From assembly GCF_003945345.1 (NCBI RefSeq), contig NZ_AP019308.1, positions 3,906,001 to 3,970,000 of the forward strand: a DNA stretch of 64,000 nt. Reading direction: 5' to 3'. The first letter of the stretch is position 1. Each line of letters begins with the position of its first letter. Shown here piece after piece: positions 1 to 7,463 of the stretch. This DNA is from Paenibacillus baekrokdamisoli (lineage in GTDB: Bacteria; Bacillota; Bacilli; Paenibacillales; Paenibacillaceae). Both the position numbers and the translations under genes were made by a program. The notes under the pieces are model-generated. The model had not been told where the DNA came from. It made no database searches and worked only from the letters and a program-made list of their open reading frames with translations.

Positions 1-123
1 AATCTGGCCATCAAGGTTTTGATCTTTGTCTCAAAAATGTTACGTTATTTGTCTCATTTTACGTCGTAATCAGTCTCAATTATAGACGTTATCCACATGC
101 CCACACCTATTCATTCATTTCCA
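1..123. other. Left edge, no gene seen
   Basis: A/T-rich bases after the end of the NatB-like gene. No frame, hairpin or promoter is convincing. Confidence 0.4.
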
Positions 124-1467
124 CTAAATCTTATAAGCCTTCATCGCCTTACGAAGCTCCTTAAAGGAAGGCTTCTTACCATACATCAGTACGCCAGTAC
201 GATAAATTTTAGCGGACAGCCAGCCTGCACCGGCAATGGTCACTAGCAGAATAGCGATAGACAGCCATACCTGCCAAAGCGGCGGGTCAGATAAACCAAG
301 TCTTACGACCATTGCATAAGGAGAGAAGAACGGAATGAACGATGACACTTTAATCAGCATCGAATTCGGGTTCGACAATCCACCAAACATACAAATATAG
401 AAGCCTGCAAGAGATAGCATCGTAATAGGAAGCACCGCTTGCCCAAGATCCTCGGTACGGCTTACAATAGAGCCGACTGCCGCGAACATGGTAGAGAACA
501 GAAAATATCCAGTCAAGAAGAACAATATTGCATAACAGAGCAGTACAGGATCGATATTACTCAGCTTGATGTTAAACTTGCTAAGCGTACTGACATTGTG
601 TGGGAGTGTCATATTGATAACGATCACCAAGACGTATACAGCCATCTGCGTGAGAACAACCAGGAACATCCCTGTTATTTTTCCAAACATGGCTTTGAGT
701 GGTGACACGCTAGTAATGAGAATTTCCATAACCCGTGAGCTCTTCTCAGCCGTTATCTCGCTCGCAATCATCTGCCCGCTAATCATGATCGCCATGAACA
801 GCATGAAGAGTATCACGTACACCAGCGCCATATCCATGCCTTGCTCGGCTTCCGTCTTGCCTTTACCGATGGAGCCTGCACCTTCATTAGTTGAAATTTG
901 GACCGTATCCAGAGTCACCGGAGCAAGCAGCAGCTCCTTTTGCTCTTTGGTCAACCCTGCTCCTTCGAGAACGCCCTGCATCTTAACGGATTGAAGCGCA
1001 GTCTGCAGAGATTGCGATGTGCTAACATCCATAAGCGCTTCTGACTTATAGACGACTTGCGGGAAGCCACCAGTGTCATTAGCTGCAAATTCGATATACC
1101 CTTTAATAACTCCATCCGCGATCGCTTTCTTCAAAGCCTGCTCGTTCCCATCTGCAGTACCTGAATCTGCTATAGGAACCAGCTTGATCTCCGGTTTATC
1201 CTGTGCCTTATAATATTGATCCAGCAAACCTACGATACGGGATTGAGTGAAGAGCTGCGATTTCACCTTATCTGCCTGACTGTTCGAATACCCAATTGAC
1301 GTTGCTTTACCCTCACCGCTGAACTGAGAAATGATATAAGGCAGATTAATCCCAATTGTTAGTATAATGGCAATAATAATGGTTGTAATGAGAAAAGCCT
1401 TACCTCTAAACTTGTTCTTGACCGTGAACCCGACAACTGTAGCAAATCCATTATTCATGGTTCTCAC
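124..1467 (-). CDS. ABC transporter permease, NatB/YhaP-like
   Basis: A 447-residue ABC-2 type membrane subunit, probably the exporter partner of the ATPase encoded just upstream. One hydrophobic helix lies near residues 22-46, followed by a long soluble extracytoplasmic part (about 50-210) and then five or six membrane helices to residue 430. This one-loop-then-TM-cluster plan is that of NatB/YhaP (ABC2_membrane_3). Start ATG overlaps the end of the ATPase gene by 17 bases, so the two are translationally coupled. It is the last gene of a five-gene minus-strand operon. NatAB is known for sodium efflux, but the cargo here cannot be read from sequence. Confidence 0.88.
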   Translation of the reverse strand: MRTMNNGFATVVGFTVKNKFRGKAFLITTIIIAIILTIGINLPYIISQFSGEGKATSIGYSNSQADKVKSQLFTQSRIVGLLDQYYKAQDKPEIKLVPIADSGTADGNEQALKKAIADGVIKGYIEFAANDTGGFPQVVYKSEALMDVSTSQSLQTALQSVKMQGVLEGAGLTKEQKELLLAPVTLDTVQISTNEGAGSIGKGKTEAEQGMDMALVYVILFMLFMAIMISGQMIASEITAEKSSRVMEILITSVSPLKAMFGKITGMFLVVLTQMAVYVLVIVINMTLPHNVSTLSKFNIKLSNIDPVLLCYAILFFLTGYFLFSTMFAAVGSIVSRTEDLGQAVLPITMLSLAGFYICMFGGLSNPNSMLIKVSSFIPFFSPYAMVVRLGLSDPPLWQVWLSIAILLVTIAGAGWLSAKIYRTGVLMYGKKPSFKELRKAMKAYKI

Positions 1468-2359
1468 CTACCGTCTTTATAAAGATTTCGTTTAACGTTG
1501 GTTCCAATATCTCGAAGCGACTTACATTCGTTTGCGCCATTGCCAGCTCTAGGATCGGCCGACCTGCTTCCTCACGATCAATCATTAGCTCATACCCATA
1601 TTCATGACGATTCACTTTACTTACTCCACCAACCGATTCCAAACCGACTACATCACTATCGGTAGCTAGAATCACACGTTCACGCGGGAACTTTTTCTTG
1701 ATCGCCTTCAGATTGCCTTCCAATACCGCATTGGATTTGTGCAAAATCGTAATGTTCCGGCACAGCTCTTCTACATGCTCCATCCGGTGGGTGGAGAAAA
1801 GAATGCTTGAGCCCGCATCGCGAAGCTCCTTTACCGTAGACTTTAATAGCTCCACATTGACTGGATCTAGTCCACTGAAAGCCTCATCCATAATAACGAT
1901 CTTCGGATTATGAATGACTGATGCAATGAATTGGATCTTCTGCTGATTCCCTTTCGAGAGCTCTTCGACTCTCTTCCCGTAATACTCCGGAACGCTGAAC
2001 CGATCCAGCCAACGTTTCAGGTTACTATCAGCATCCTTGCGCGACATGCCGCGCAGCTGCGCCAGATAAAGAATTTGATCGCTGACCTTAATCTTCGGAT
2101 ACAATCCGCGTTCCTCTGGCAGATAGCCTAAGCTTTTAAGCTGATCCGAACTGTAAGACTTACCGTTATAACGAATGCTTCCTCCATCTGGATAAATCAG
2201 TCCCAGCACCATCCGCATGGTCGTCGTTTTACCCGCACCGTTAGCTCCCAATAAGCCGTAAATTTCCCCTTCAGCCACTTCAAAGCTAATACCGTTCACG
2301 GCTGTTTTATCTCCATACTGTTTAACAACTTGATCTACTTGCAAAGGTTTAATACTCAT
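1451..2359 (-). CDS. ABC transporter ATP-binding protein, NatA/YhaQ-like
   Basis: Nucleotide-binding subunit of 302 residues. Walker A is GANGAGKTT near residue 39, the signature is LSKGNQQKIQ near 138, and Walker B with its catalytic acid is IVIMDEAFSGLDP near 157, followed by the switch histidine in FSTHRMEHVE. The alanine in DEAFSGLD (not DEPFSGLD) is typical of the NatA/YhaQ subgroup. The C-terminal ~80 residues form the extra domain common in ABC-2 exporters. It lies 2 bases after the preceding ATPase gene and overlaps the permease gene. It is expected to energise that permease at the cytoplasmic membrane. Confidence 0.92.
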   Translation of the reverse strand: MSIKPLQVDQVVKQYGDKTAVNGISFEVAEGEIYGLLGANGAGKTTTMRMVLGLIYPDGGSIRYNGKSYSSDQLKSLGYLPEERGLYPKIKVSDQILYLAQLRGMSRKDADSNLKRWLDRFSVPEYYGKRVEELSKGNQQKIQFIASVIHNPKIVIMDEAFSGLDPVNVELLKSTVKELRDAGSSILFSTHRMEHVEELCRNITILHKSNAVLEGNLKAIKKKFPRERVILATDSDVVGLESVGGVSKVNRHEYGYELMIDREEAGRPILELAMAQTNVSRFEILEPTLNEIFIKTVGENHE

Positions 2360-2361
2360 CC

Positions 2362-3264
2362 TTAAGCTCCTCTCGTTTGTTCCATTAGTACTTGCAAAAT
2401 TTCATCAAGCTCCAGCTTTTGCTGGCCAATGACAGGGATATCCATAGAAGCAAGCCAACTCTGCGCTTTCTGCGCTTCACTTGTCACTACTTTATGAGTT
2501 GTACCGCCAGATACCTTAGCACTGCAGTACCCTGGCATTTGAGCTAAGTTTACTCTCTCGCTGGAGTTCCCTGTATCGACATACAATACATGCCACGATT
2601 CCAACAGTGAATCCTTCTCATATACCCCAATCACTTTACCTTGGATGACAAAAGCAATATAATCCGCTAATCGTTTCACTTCATCCACGATATGAGAAGC
2701 CATAACAACCGTACGGTCACCACGCTCCATATAGCGGTGAATGACATCGATCATCGTCTTCCATGCTATGGGATCAAGTCCAGATGACGGCTCATCGAGC
2801 AGCAGCAGTTCTGGATTATGCGCCATGGCAAGTGCGATATCGAATTTACGCCGCATCCCCTTCGACATCTTACCAAGCTTGAGGTTCGTCTCAACGTCAA
2901 AGCGACGAAGGAGCTCCTGATAGCGGTTAACATCCCAATCCGGATACCACTGCCTTTCAAAATCCGCCTTCTGATTCGCACGCAGATTTTCTTCAATATC
3001 AATCGATTTCTCTGATACATAGCCGATTCTTTGCTTCAGCAATCGGTCATCACCCGATCCAACCTTCTTGCCAAGCACCTCGATCTCTCCTCGATCCGGC
3101 TTAGCCAGATCGAGGATTAACCGAAACAGCGAACTCTTCCCAGAACCATTAGGCCCTACAATTGCCGTTACATATCCGGCTGGAATAACCAAATCAATCG
3201 GGCCCAGCTGAAAATGGGCTCTCTTTTGCACTAATCCCTGCAGTCTAACAGCAACTTGATCCAA
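2362..3264 (-). CDS. ABC transporter ATP-binding protein (YtrB-like)
   Basis: Second ATPase of the operon, 300 residues from the chosen start. Walker A is GPNGSGKSS near residue 38, the signature is MSKGMRRKFD, and Walker B is LLLLDEPSSGLDP with the switch histidine in ASHIVDE. The reading frame stays open upstream into the GntR gene, but a near-perfect GGGGGAGGTGAT ribosome binding site sits 4 bases before a TTG at 3264, giving MDQVAVRLQGL, a normal ATPase beginning. I therefore choose TTG. It follows the GntR gene by 22 bases. Its likely membrane partner is the 241-residue protein at 3731-4456, as in ytr-type operons; that pairing is inference. Confidence 0.88.
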   Translation of the reverse strand: MDQVAVRLQGLVQKRAHFQLGPIDLVIPAGYVTAIVGPNGSGKSSLFRLILDLAKPDRGEIEVLGKKVGSGDDRLLKQRIGYVSEKSIDIEENLRANQKADFERQWYPDWDVNRYQELLRRFDVETNLKLGKMSKGMRRKFDIALAMAHNPELLLLDEPSSGLDPIAWKTMIDVIHRYMERGDRTVVMASHIVDEVKRLADYIAFVIQGKVIGVYEKDSLLESWHVLYVDTGNSSERVNLAQMPGYCSAKVSGGTTHKVVTSEAQKAQSWLASMDIPVIGQQKLELDEILQVLMEQTRGA

Positions 3265-3286
3265 GTTATCACCTCCCCCAGCTGAC

Positions 3287-3691
3287 TTAATTATTGCTGC
3301 CCATTTCACGTTTACGCTGCAAAATCTCTTGGAGCATCTCCACCATCTCATCATCTGAACACTGTACCCGTAATCCAGCTTCGACTGCATGCTCTAATGC
3401 TTCAATGACGGCACTTCGGCGATGCTTATCCCTCATGTCATTGCCCACCATGGCAATGAAAGTACCTGTACCTTGCTTCGTACGCAGCAATCCTTCGTTC
3501 TCCAAATCCTGATAGACCCGCCGGATCGTAATTACACTGCATTTTAACAGCTGCGCTAGCTCTCGAATCGATGGGAGCAGCGTTCCTTCCTCCATTTGGC
3601 CGCTTACGATGATTGCACGAAGCTGTACCTCGATCTGATGGTATAACGGCTCTGCGCTTTGTTCATTAATCTGTATAGGAAGCCACACCAT
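3287..3691 (-). CDS. GntR-family transcriptional regulator, YtrA subfamily
   Basis: A 134-residue repressor-type protein. The N-terminal winged helix-turn-helix spans about residues 10-75, with LLPSIRELAQLLKCS and the GntR wing TKQGTGTF. The short C-terminal helical tail (75-134), without a large ligand domain, places it in the YtrA subfamily, whose members control adjacent ABC transporter genes. The ATG at 3691 is chosen because the frame then begins right before the conserved IQINEQSAEPLYHQI; a TTG 27 bases upstream is the alternative. It probably binds the inverted repeat at 4478-4505 ahead of the operon. The inducing signal is unknown; cell-wall antibiotics induce YtrA in Bacillus subtilis. 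Confidence 0.88.
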   Translation of the reverse strand: MVWLPIQINEQSAEPLYHQIEVQLRAIIVSGQMEEGTLLPSIRELAQLLKCSVITIRRVYQDLENEGLLRTKQGTGTFIAMVGNDMRDKHRRSAVIEALEHAVEAGLRVQCSDDEMVEMLQEILQRKREMGSNN

Positions 3692-3730
3692 ACCACCTTC
3701 TTCTTCGAGATGATCCAACTCTGCTATCCA

Positions 3731-4456
3731 TTAATTCAGTAGATTTCGTGTCTCAAGCTTCCTACGAATAGTTAGGCTCGCTATGGCAACTACTATAAAC
3801 GCGATAAGAAGGGAGCAGACCGGCCATAGCACCTCGCCATTATGAGCAACTTCCATGCTCCGAACAACGATCTCACTATGAGTACGCCAAAAGACTAACG
3901 AAATAGCAAGGTATACACCCGCATAACCCAAGCAAATGAAGAAATACGTTTTACCATCAACCAATATTTCGAAGATCACATAAGTTGAGCCAACCGCAAG
4001 GGCGTAGCCAATCCAGAACAGTACGAAGATGATATATTGGCCAGGAGTCATGAGATTGCGAATCTCAGCTACAAATAGATACTGAATGGTGAAGAAAAAC
4101 GTAGCAACGATCAGGAGCACTGTTAATAACTGGAGCATTCTTGCCATCACGATCGATGTAATGCCAATAGGCATTGTTCGCCAGTAGGCAATCCTTCGAG
4201 TGTATATGTTGTTATTCCAGCTCTTCAAAGTAGAACGGTGCATAAAAAAGCACATCGCGGGCAGCATTGTCATATAGAATAGGTCGCCTACCCAACCATA
4301 ATCATGTATCGACTCTTTGCTGCTCAGTAATTCGGTAAAGATTGGCATCGTCACGACAGAGAAGTAAGTAGAAAATGCGATTGTTACCAGCAATCCAACC
4401 CAAGACCGACGCATCTCATATTGAAACAAAATCCGTGCTCCCTGCCAGCTTGTCAT
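3731..4456 (-). CDS. ABC-2 family membrane protein
   Basis: A 241-residue integral membrane protein with about six hydrophobic segments (near 18-40, 52-72, 100-128, 135-160, 170-190 and 208-230) and short loops, the usual size of a small ABC-2 permease. No motif gives a substrate. It is the first gene after the operator, with GGAGGTG placed 7 bases before ATG. It precedes the GntR regulator and two ATPases, so it is probably the membrane partner of the ATPase at 2362-3264. Membrane location is well supported; the transporter role rests on context. Confidence 0.75.
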   Translation of the reverse strand: MTSWQGARILFQYEMRRSWVGLLVTIAFSTYFSVVTMPIFTELLSSKESIHDYGWVGDLFYMTMLPAMCFFMHRSTLKSWNNNIYTRRIAYWRTMPIGITSIVMARMLQLLTVLLIVATFFFTIQYLFVAEIRNLMTPGQYIIFVLFWIGYALAVGSTYVIFEILVDGKTYFFICLGYAGVYLAISLVFWRTHSEIVVRSMEVAHNGEVLWPVCSLLIAFIVVAIASLTIRRKLETRNLLN

Positions 4457-4477
4457 TCATTTGCACCTCCACACCTC

Positions 4478-4505
4478 ATACTGTATATATCAATATACAC
4501 AGTAT
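4478..4505. promoter_or_regulatory. Inverted-repeat operator upstream of the GntR/ABC operon
   Basis: A 28-bp inverted repeat with two 14-base halves, each beginning ATACTGT and continuing A/T-rich; 12 of 14 positions are complementary. It lies 21 bases upstream of the first gene (start 4456). Known YtrA-type regulators bind such repeats at their own promoters, so this is the probable autoregulatory site. Confidence 0.6.
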
Positions 4506-4552
4506 AATCACAGTTAGCCTCCTTGTCAACATCTGGAATATTAATTTTATAT

Positions 4553-4595
4553 AAAGAAAAAACTGTACCCTCGCTTATTCGTTGCGAGGGTACAG
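4553..4595 (-). terminator. Intrinsic terminator after the cta operon
   Basis: Perfect 12-bp stem (CTGTACCCTCGC pairing with GCGAGGGTACAG), 9-base loop, then a run of T with one C on the minus strand. It ends the long minus-strand transcript that includes the 100-residue acidic protein. Confidence 0.85.
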
Positions 4596-4666
4596 CTCAT
4601 TATTTACTTGATTATTTACTTACCTAATCAGATTGCTATCGGCAATACTCCAGCCAACTTTACTCT

Positions 4667-4969
4667 TTACTCTTTACTCTCTTGGCTCTCTTCTTGTTTC
4701 TCTTGACTCTCTAGGGCATCATCTACGGCATCAATGAACTGATCAAACAGTTCATCATCTTCCTCGATCGCCTTTTCGACAGCGAAGATTTCTTCTTCCG
4801 TTCCTGACTCTTTGGCAAAGCTGAGACTATAATCCCATACTTTTCCTTTCTTGGTCAAAAGGATTACCTCATATGGCTGCGAATGGCCTTCCACTTCAAA
4901 GATGACCTGCCCCTTATAGCTCTCATCCGGTTCTTGATTCATCGATTTGTGCAAAATCGTTATATTCAT
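4667..4969 (-). CDS. Conserved acidic hypothetical protein
   Basis: A 100-residue soluble protein of unknown function. The N-terminal two thirds look like a small beta-rich domain (MNITILHKS, then VIFEVEGHSQPYEVILLTKKG). The last 35 residues are extremely acidic, rich in E and D, and end in a Q/E/S/K tail. The start has the minus-strand ribosome site GAGGAC 6-7 bases upstream. It follows the DUF420 gene by about 40 bases and precedes the terminator at 4553-4595, so it is probably the last gene of the cytochrome oxidase operon. No function is claimed. Confidence 0.65.
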   Translation of the reverse strand: MNITILHKSMNQEPDESYKGQVIFEVEGHSQPYEVILLTKKGKVWDYSLSFAKESGTEEEIFAVEKAIEEDDELFDQFIDAVDDALESQEKQEESQESKE

Positions 4970-5008
4970 GCTAGTCCTCCACGTACAGTCTAGGTTCCAA
5001 AAATACCG

Positions 5009-5482
5009 TTATCCGAATAATACGTCCAATACCGGCTTCGTATGTCCACCTGGATACATAAGATAGAGCAATACATAAACAGTTACACCCGTTACAGCAG
5101 TGAAGAGCCAGACAACTGAGGTTACACGTCCCCATTTGCGGTGTTTAGCAAATTTACTTTTGAATGCGAGTGTTAATGTTGTGATACCAAACACACCACC
5201 CACAGTCGCCAAGACGATATGGAAGAATAAGAAGCCTAGATAATACGGCTTCAACTCATCCGAGCCACCCCAGTCCGTATTCCCAACGAAGATCGTCCGA
5301 GAGACATAGATAATGAAGAACAACAGCGCCGATGTTGCTCCAGCTAGCATAACCTTCTTATGAGCTTCAAGCTTTCTCTTTATCGCTAAACTCCAACCAA
5401 TAGCTACTAATATCGCACTAAGAGCTATGAAGGAAGTACTGATTGCAGGCAAAATATCGTACATTGACAAGGGATATCCCAT
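5009..5482 (-). CDS. DUF420 family membrane protein, CtaM-like oxidase factor
   Basis: A 157-residue polytopic protein with about five membrane helices and the conserved histidines of DUF420: one in KLEAHKK, one in FFHIVLA and one in KHRKWGR. DUF420 includes CtaM (YozB), which Staphylococcus aureus and Bacillus need to make heme-A-containing oxidases active. Its place directly after ctaG in an oxidase operon supports that role in caa3 oxidase maturation. It starts 30 bases after the end of ctaG. Confidence 0.85.
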   Translation of the reverse strand: MGYPLSMYDILPAISTSFIALSAILVAIGWSLAIKRKLEAHKKVMLAGATSALLFFIIYVSRTIFVGNTDWGGSDELKPYYLGFLFFHIVLATVGGVFGITTLTLAFKSKFAKHRKWGRVTSVVWLFTAVTGVTVYVLLYLMYPGGHTKPVLDVLFG

Positions 5483-5512
5483 CCATTCCTACCTATAATC
5501 GAATTATTAATC

Positions 5513-6436
5513 TTAACTAATGGCTCTTGCTCCTGCTCCTGCTCCTGCCCCCGTATCCGGCAGCTCATCATCCGAATCTGCATGTTCTCTTTTATACCAA
5601 TTAAAAAAGACATAAGCGAGAATCGCACCATACATAACTTCCTGTACAAGCTTCATTACAATACCGCCTAGCTGCTGATCCTCTACAGGCTCCATTAAAT
5701 TGAAGAAGGATGGCCCGCTAAATTTTGACAATACTATGGCAGGATCACCGGATATACAATAACCCATAGCTTTCACCCATACATCTGGATCATTGTAAGT
5801 CGCATACATCGAAGTACTAGAGAAAATAATAAGCGCGCATGCTGGTGTTAGCAGCATACCGTTCGCGAAAATATAAGCCATCTTCCTTAGATCATTGAGA
5901 CGATTCCACTCTGGCACTGGACAAGCAATCTGCCACCACATCATGAAAGAAGTGACAAGAAGCACCAAATAGTAGAGGCGATGAACGAGAAAGTGCGTCA
6001 TTACATAGTCATGAACTGCTGGAACATGATAGATCGAGAATAACATATTGAACAGAACAAGTGCCAATATCGGATGCATCATCCATGACAGCTTCGACCA
6101 AAACGCTCCACTGAACATAACGCGCCATAAAAATGCAGGTATACCAAGTATAATCAATGGAGGTACGATCAAATAAGATATGGACATGTCAGTCATATGA
6201 AATGTAAACATAAGATGACCAAGCATCTCAAGTGGCCCACCTTGTGCCAAATAATAAAGCAGCATACCTGCTACGAACATAACCTTCTGCATTCCTGTTG
6301 CAGGCAATGCCTGCGGCACATGTTTTTCTCTCCACGGTCCAGCCAAATAGAAATAAAGGATAACAATCGCTGACATAAAGAAGAAAAACCATGGGCTCCA
6401 TAGATCTTCAAAGCTGAAATACTGTAGTCCCAGCAT
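5513..6436 (-). CDS. ctaG: Cytochrome c oxidase assembly factor CtaG (caa3 type)
   Basis: A 307-residue membrane protein with about seven helices, matching the caa3_CtaG family. CtaG is needed in Bacillus for formation of active caa3 oxidase, probably through copper delivery to subunit I. Histidine- and methionine-rich helices are visible (LMFTFHMTDMS, VHDYVMTHFLVHR). The ATG at 6436 is chosen because AAAGGGG lies 8 bases upstream; the frame extends 6 codons further to a TTG with no ribosome site. The C-terminus is unusual: an acidic stretch followed by alternating Gly-Ala (TGAGAGAGARA), encoded by a short GCAGGA-type tandem repeat near 5522-5550. Confidence 0.92.
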   Translation of the reverse strand: MLGLQYFSFEDLWSPWFFFFMSAIVILYFYLAGPWREKHVPQALPATGMQKVMFVAGMLLYYLAQGGPLEMLGHLMFTFHMTDMSISYLIVPPLIILGIPAFLWRVMFSGAFWSKLSWMMHPILALVLFNMLFSIYHVPAVHDYVMTHFLVHRLYYLVLLVTSFMMWWQIACPVPEWNRLNDLRKMAYIFANGMLLTPACALIIFSSTSMYATYNDPDVWVKAMGYCISGDPAIVLSKFSGPSFFNLMEPVEDQQLGGIVMKLVQEVMYGAILAYVFFNWYKREHADSDDELPDTGAGAGAGARAIS

Positions 6437-6470
6437 TATGGTACCCCTTTCCAACCAGACTCTAAGCTAT

Positions 6471-6507
6471 AACAAAAGAGGGGGCCAGTTAGACCACCCT
6501 CTCTTCA
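6471..6507 (-). terminator. Possible intra-operon hairpin between ctaF and ctaG
   Basis: On the minus strand an AGAGGG arm pairs with CCCTCT across a short loop and is followed by TTTTGTT. It sits in the 85-base gap between ctaF and ctaG, the only wide gap in the operon. It could lower ctaG and DUF420 expression relative to the structural subunits, or be a processing site. Confidence 0.45.
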
Positions 6508-6521
6508 ATTTACAACTCGTT

Positions 6522-6839
6522 TTACCACCAAGCCCAATATTCGGCCATGATGACCATCGTGAATACGATGACTATTCCAAATATAATACCAACCGTTGGG
6601 AAAATATGACCCCGGTCTTTCATATGCATCCAGAACGACATTTGAATGAAAACCTGCAAGAACGCCATTACAATCAGAACGATGTAGATGAAGGATTGAT
6701 TCACTTCCCCTGCGGAAACCGCGGCGAAAGCAATTACCGTCAACAGAATCGAAAAGATAAAAGCGACGATGTGCTTGCGTGGTCCTTCATGTTTGTGACG
6801 CTTAGCATGCTCTTCGGTAGCTGAATGTTCATTGGACAT
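6522..6839 (-). CDS. ctaF: Cytochrome c oxidase subunit IV (caa3)
   Basis: A 105-residue small subunit with three membrane helices (about 25-45, 52-72 and 82-102) after a His/Glu-rich cytoplasmic N-terminus. It matches the COX4_pro (CyoD-like) family in size and in the FIQMSFWMHMKDRGH loop. It begins 3 bases after ctaE with AAGGTGG upstream. It stabilises the caa3 complex and carries no cofactor. Confidence 0.92.
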   Translation of the reverse strand: MSNEHSATEEHAKRHKHEGPRKHIVAFIFSILLTVIAFAAVSAGEVNQSFIYIVLIVMAFLQVFIQMSFWMHMKDRGHIFPTVGIIFGIVIVFTMVIMAEYWAWW

Positions 6840-6842
6840 TCG

Positions 6843-7463
6843 TTAGCCCACCTTTCCCATCAAGTACACGACAGTGAAGATGAATACCCACACGACGTCG
6901 ATAAAGTGCCAATACATACCAGCAACATATATCTTTGGAGCTGTTACAACATTCAGACCTTTTTTCATAACTTGTGCGATTAGCATCGAGATCCAGATAA
7001 CCCCGAACAGTACGTGAGCACCATGGAATCCAACAAGCGTATAGAACGAAGTACTAAATGCGCTTGTGGTGAATTTATGGCCTTCATGTACGTAAGTATT
7101 GAACTCAAAAATCTCAAGGCCAAGGAATCCAAAACCGAAAAGAACGGTAACAATCAGCCAGCCAATCATGGCCTTCACTTTGTTTGTATGCATGGCTTGA
7201 ATCGCGAACACGCTAGTCAAACTTGAAGTCAACAAGATAAAAGTAGCCAATGCAACCGTAGGAAGCTCAAACAATTCTTGTGATGTCGGATTCCCGTCAC
7301 CAACTTGATGGCGAAGAGCTAGGAACGCAGAGAACAGCGTTCCGAACAATACCGTTTCACCACCAAGGAATAACCAGAAGCCGAGCACTTTATTACGGCC
7401 TTCGAGAGTTGCCTTCTCCGGCTCATGCGGCAATTGGCCGTCTACGTGTGAATGTGTGCTCAT
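6843..7463 (-). CDS. ctaE: Cytochrome c oxidase subunit III (caa3)
   Basis: A 206-residue subunit with five membrane helices and the family motifs FGTLFSAFLALRH, STSFYTLVGFHGAHVLFGV and YWHFIDVVWVFIF. Subunit III has no redox centre but stabilises proton uptake by subunit I. The start codon overlaps the ctaD stop by 4 bases (ATGA), with AAGGGGG 7 bases upstream inside ctaD, so translation is coupled. Confidence 0.95.
   Translation of the reverse strand: MSTHSHVDGQLPHEPEKATLEGRNKVLGFWLFLGGETVLFGTLFSAFLALRHQVGDGNPTSQELFELPTVALATFILLTSSLTSVFAIQAMHTNKVKAMIGWLIVTVLFGFGFLGLEIFEFNTYVHEGHKFTTSAFSTSFYTLVGFHGAHVLFGVIWISMLIAQVMKKGLNVVTAPKIYVAGMYWHFIDVVWVFIFTVVYLMGKVG

Noticed and set aside
3265..3390. 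N-terminal extension of the second ABC ATPase
   Set aside because: It would overlap the GntR gene, resembles no ATPase start, and a strong ribosome site favours TTG 3264.
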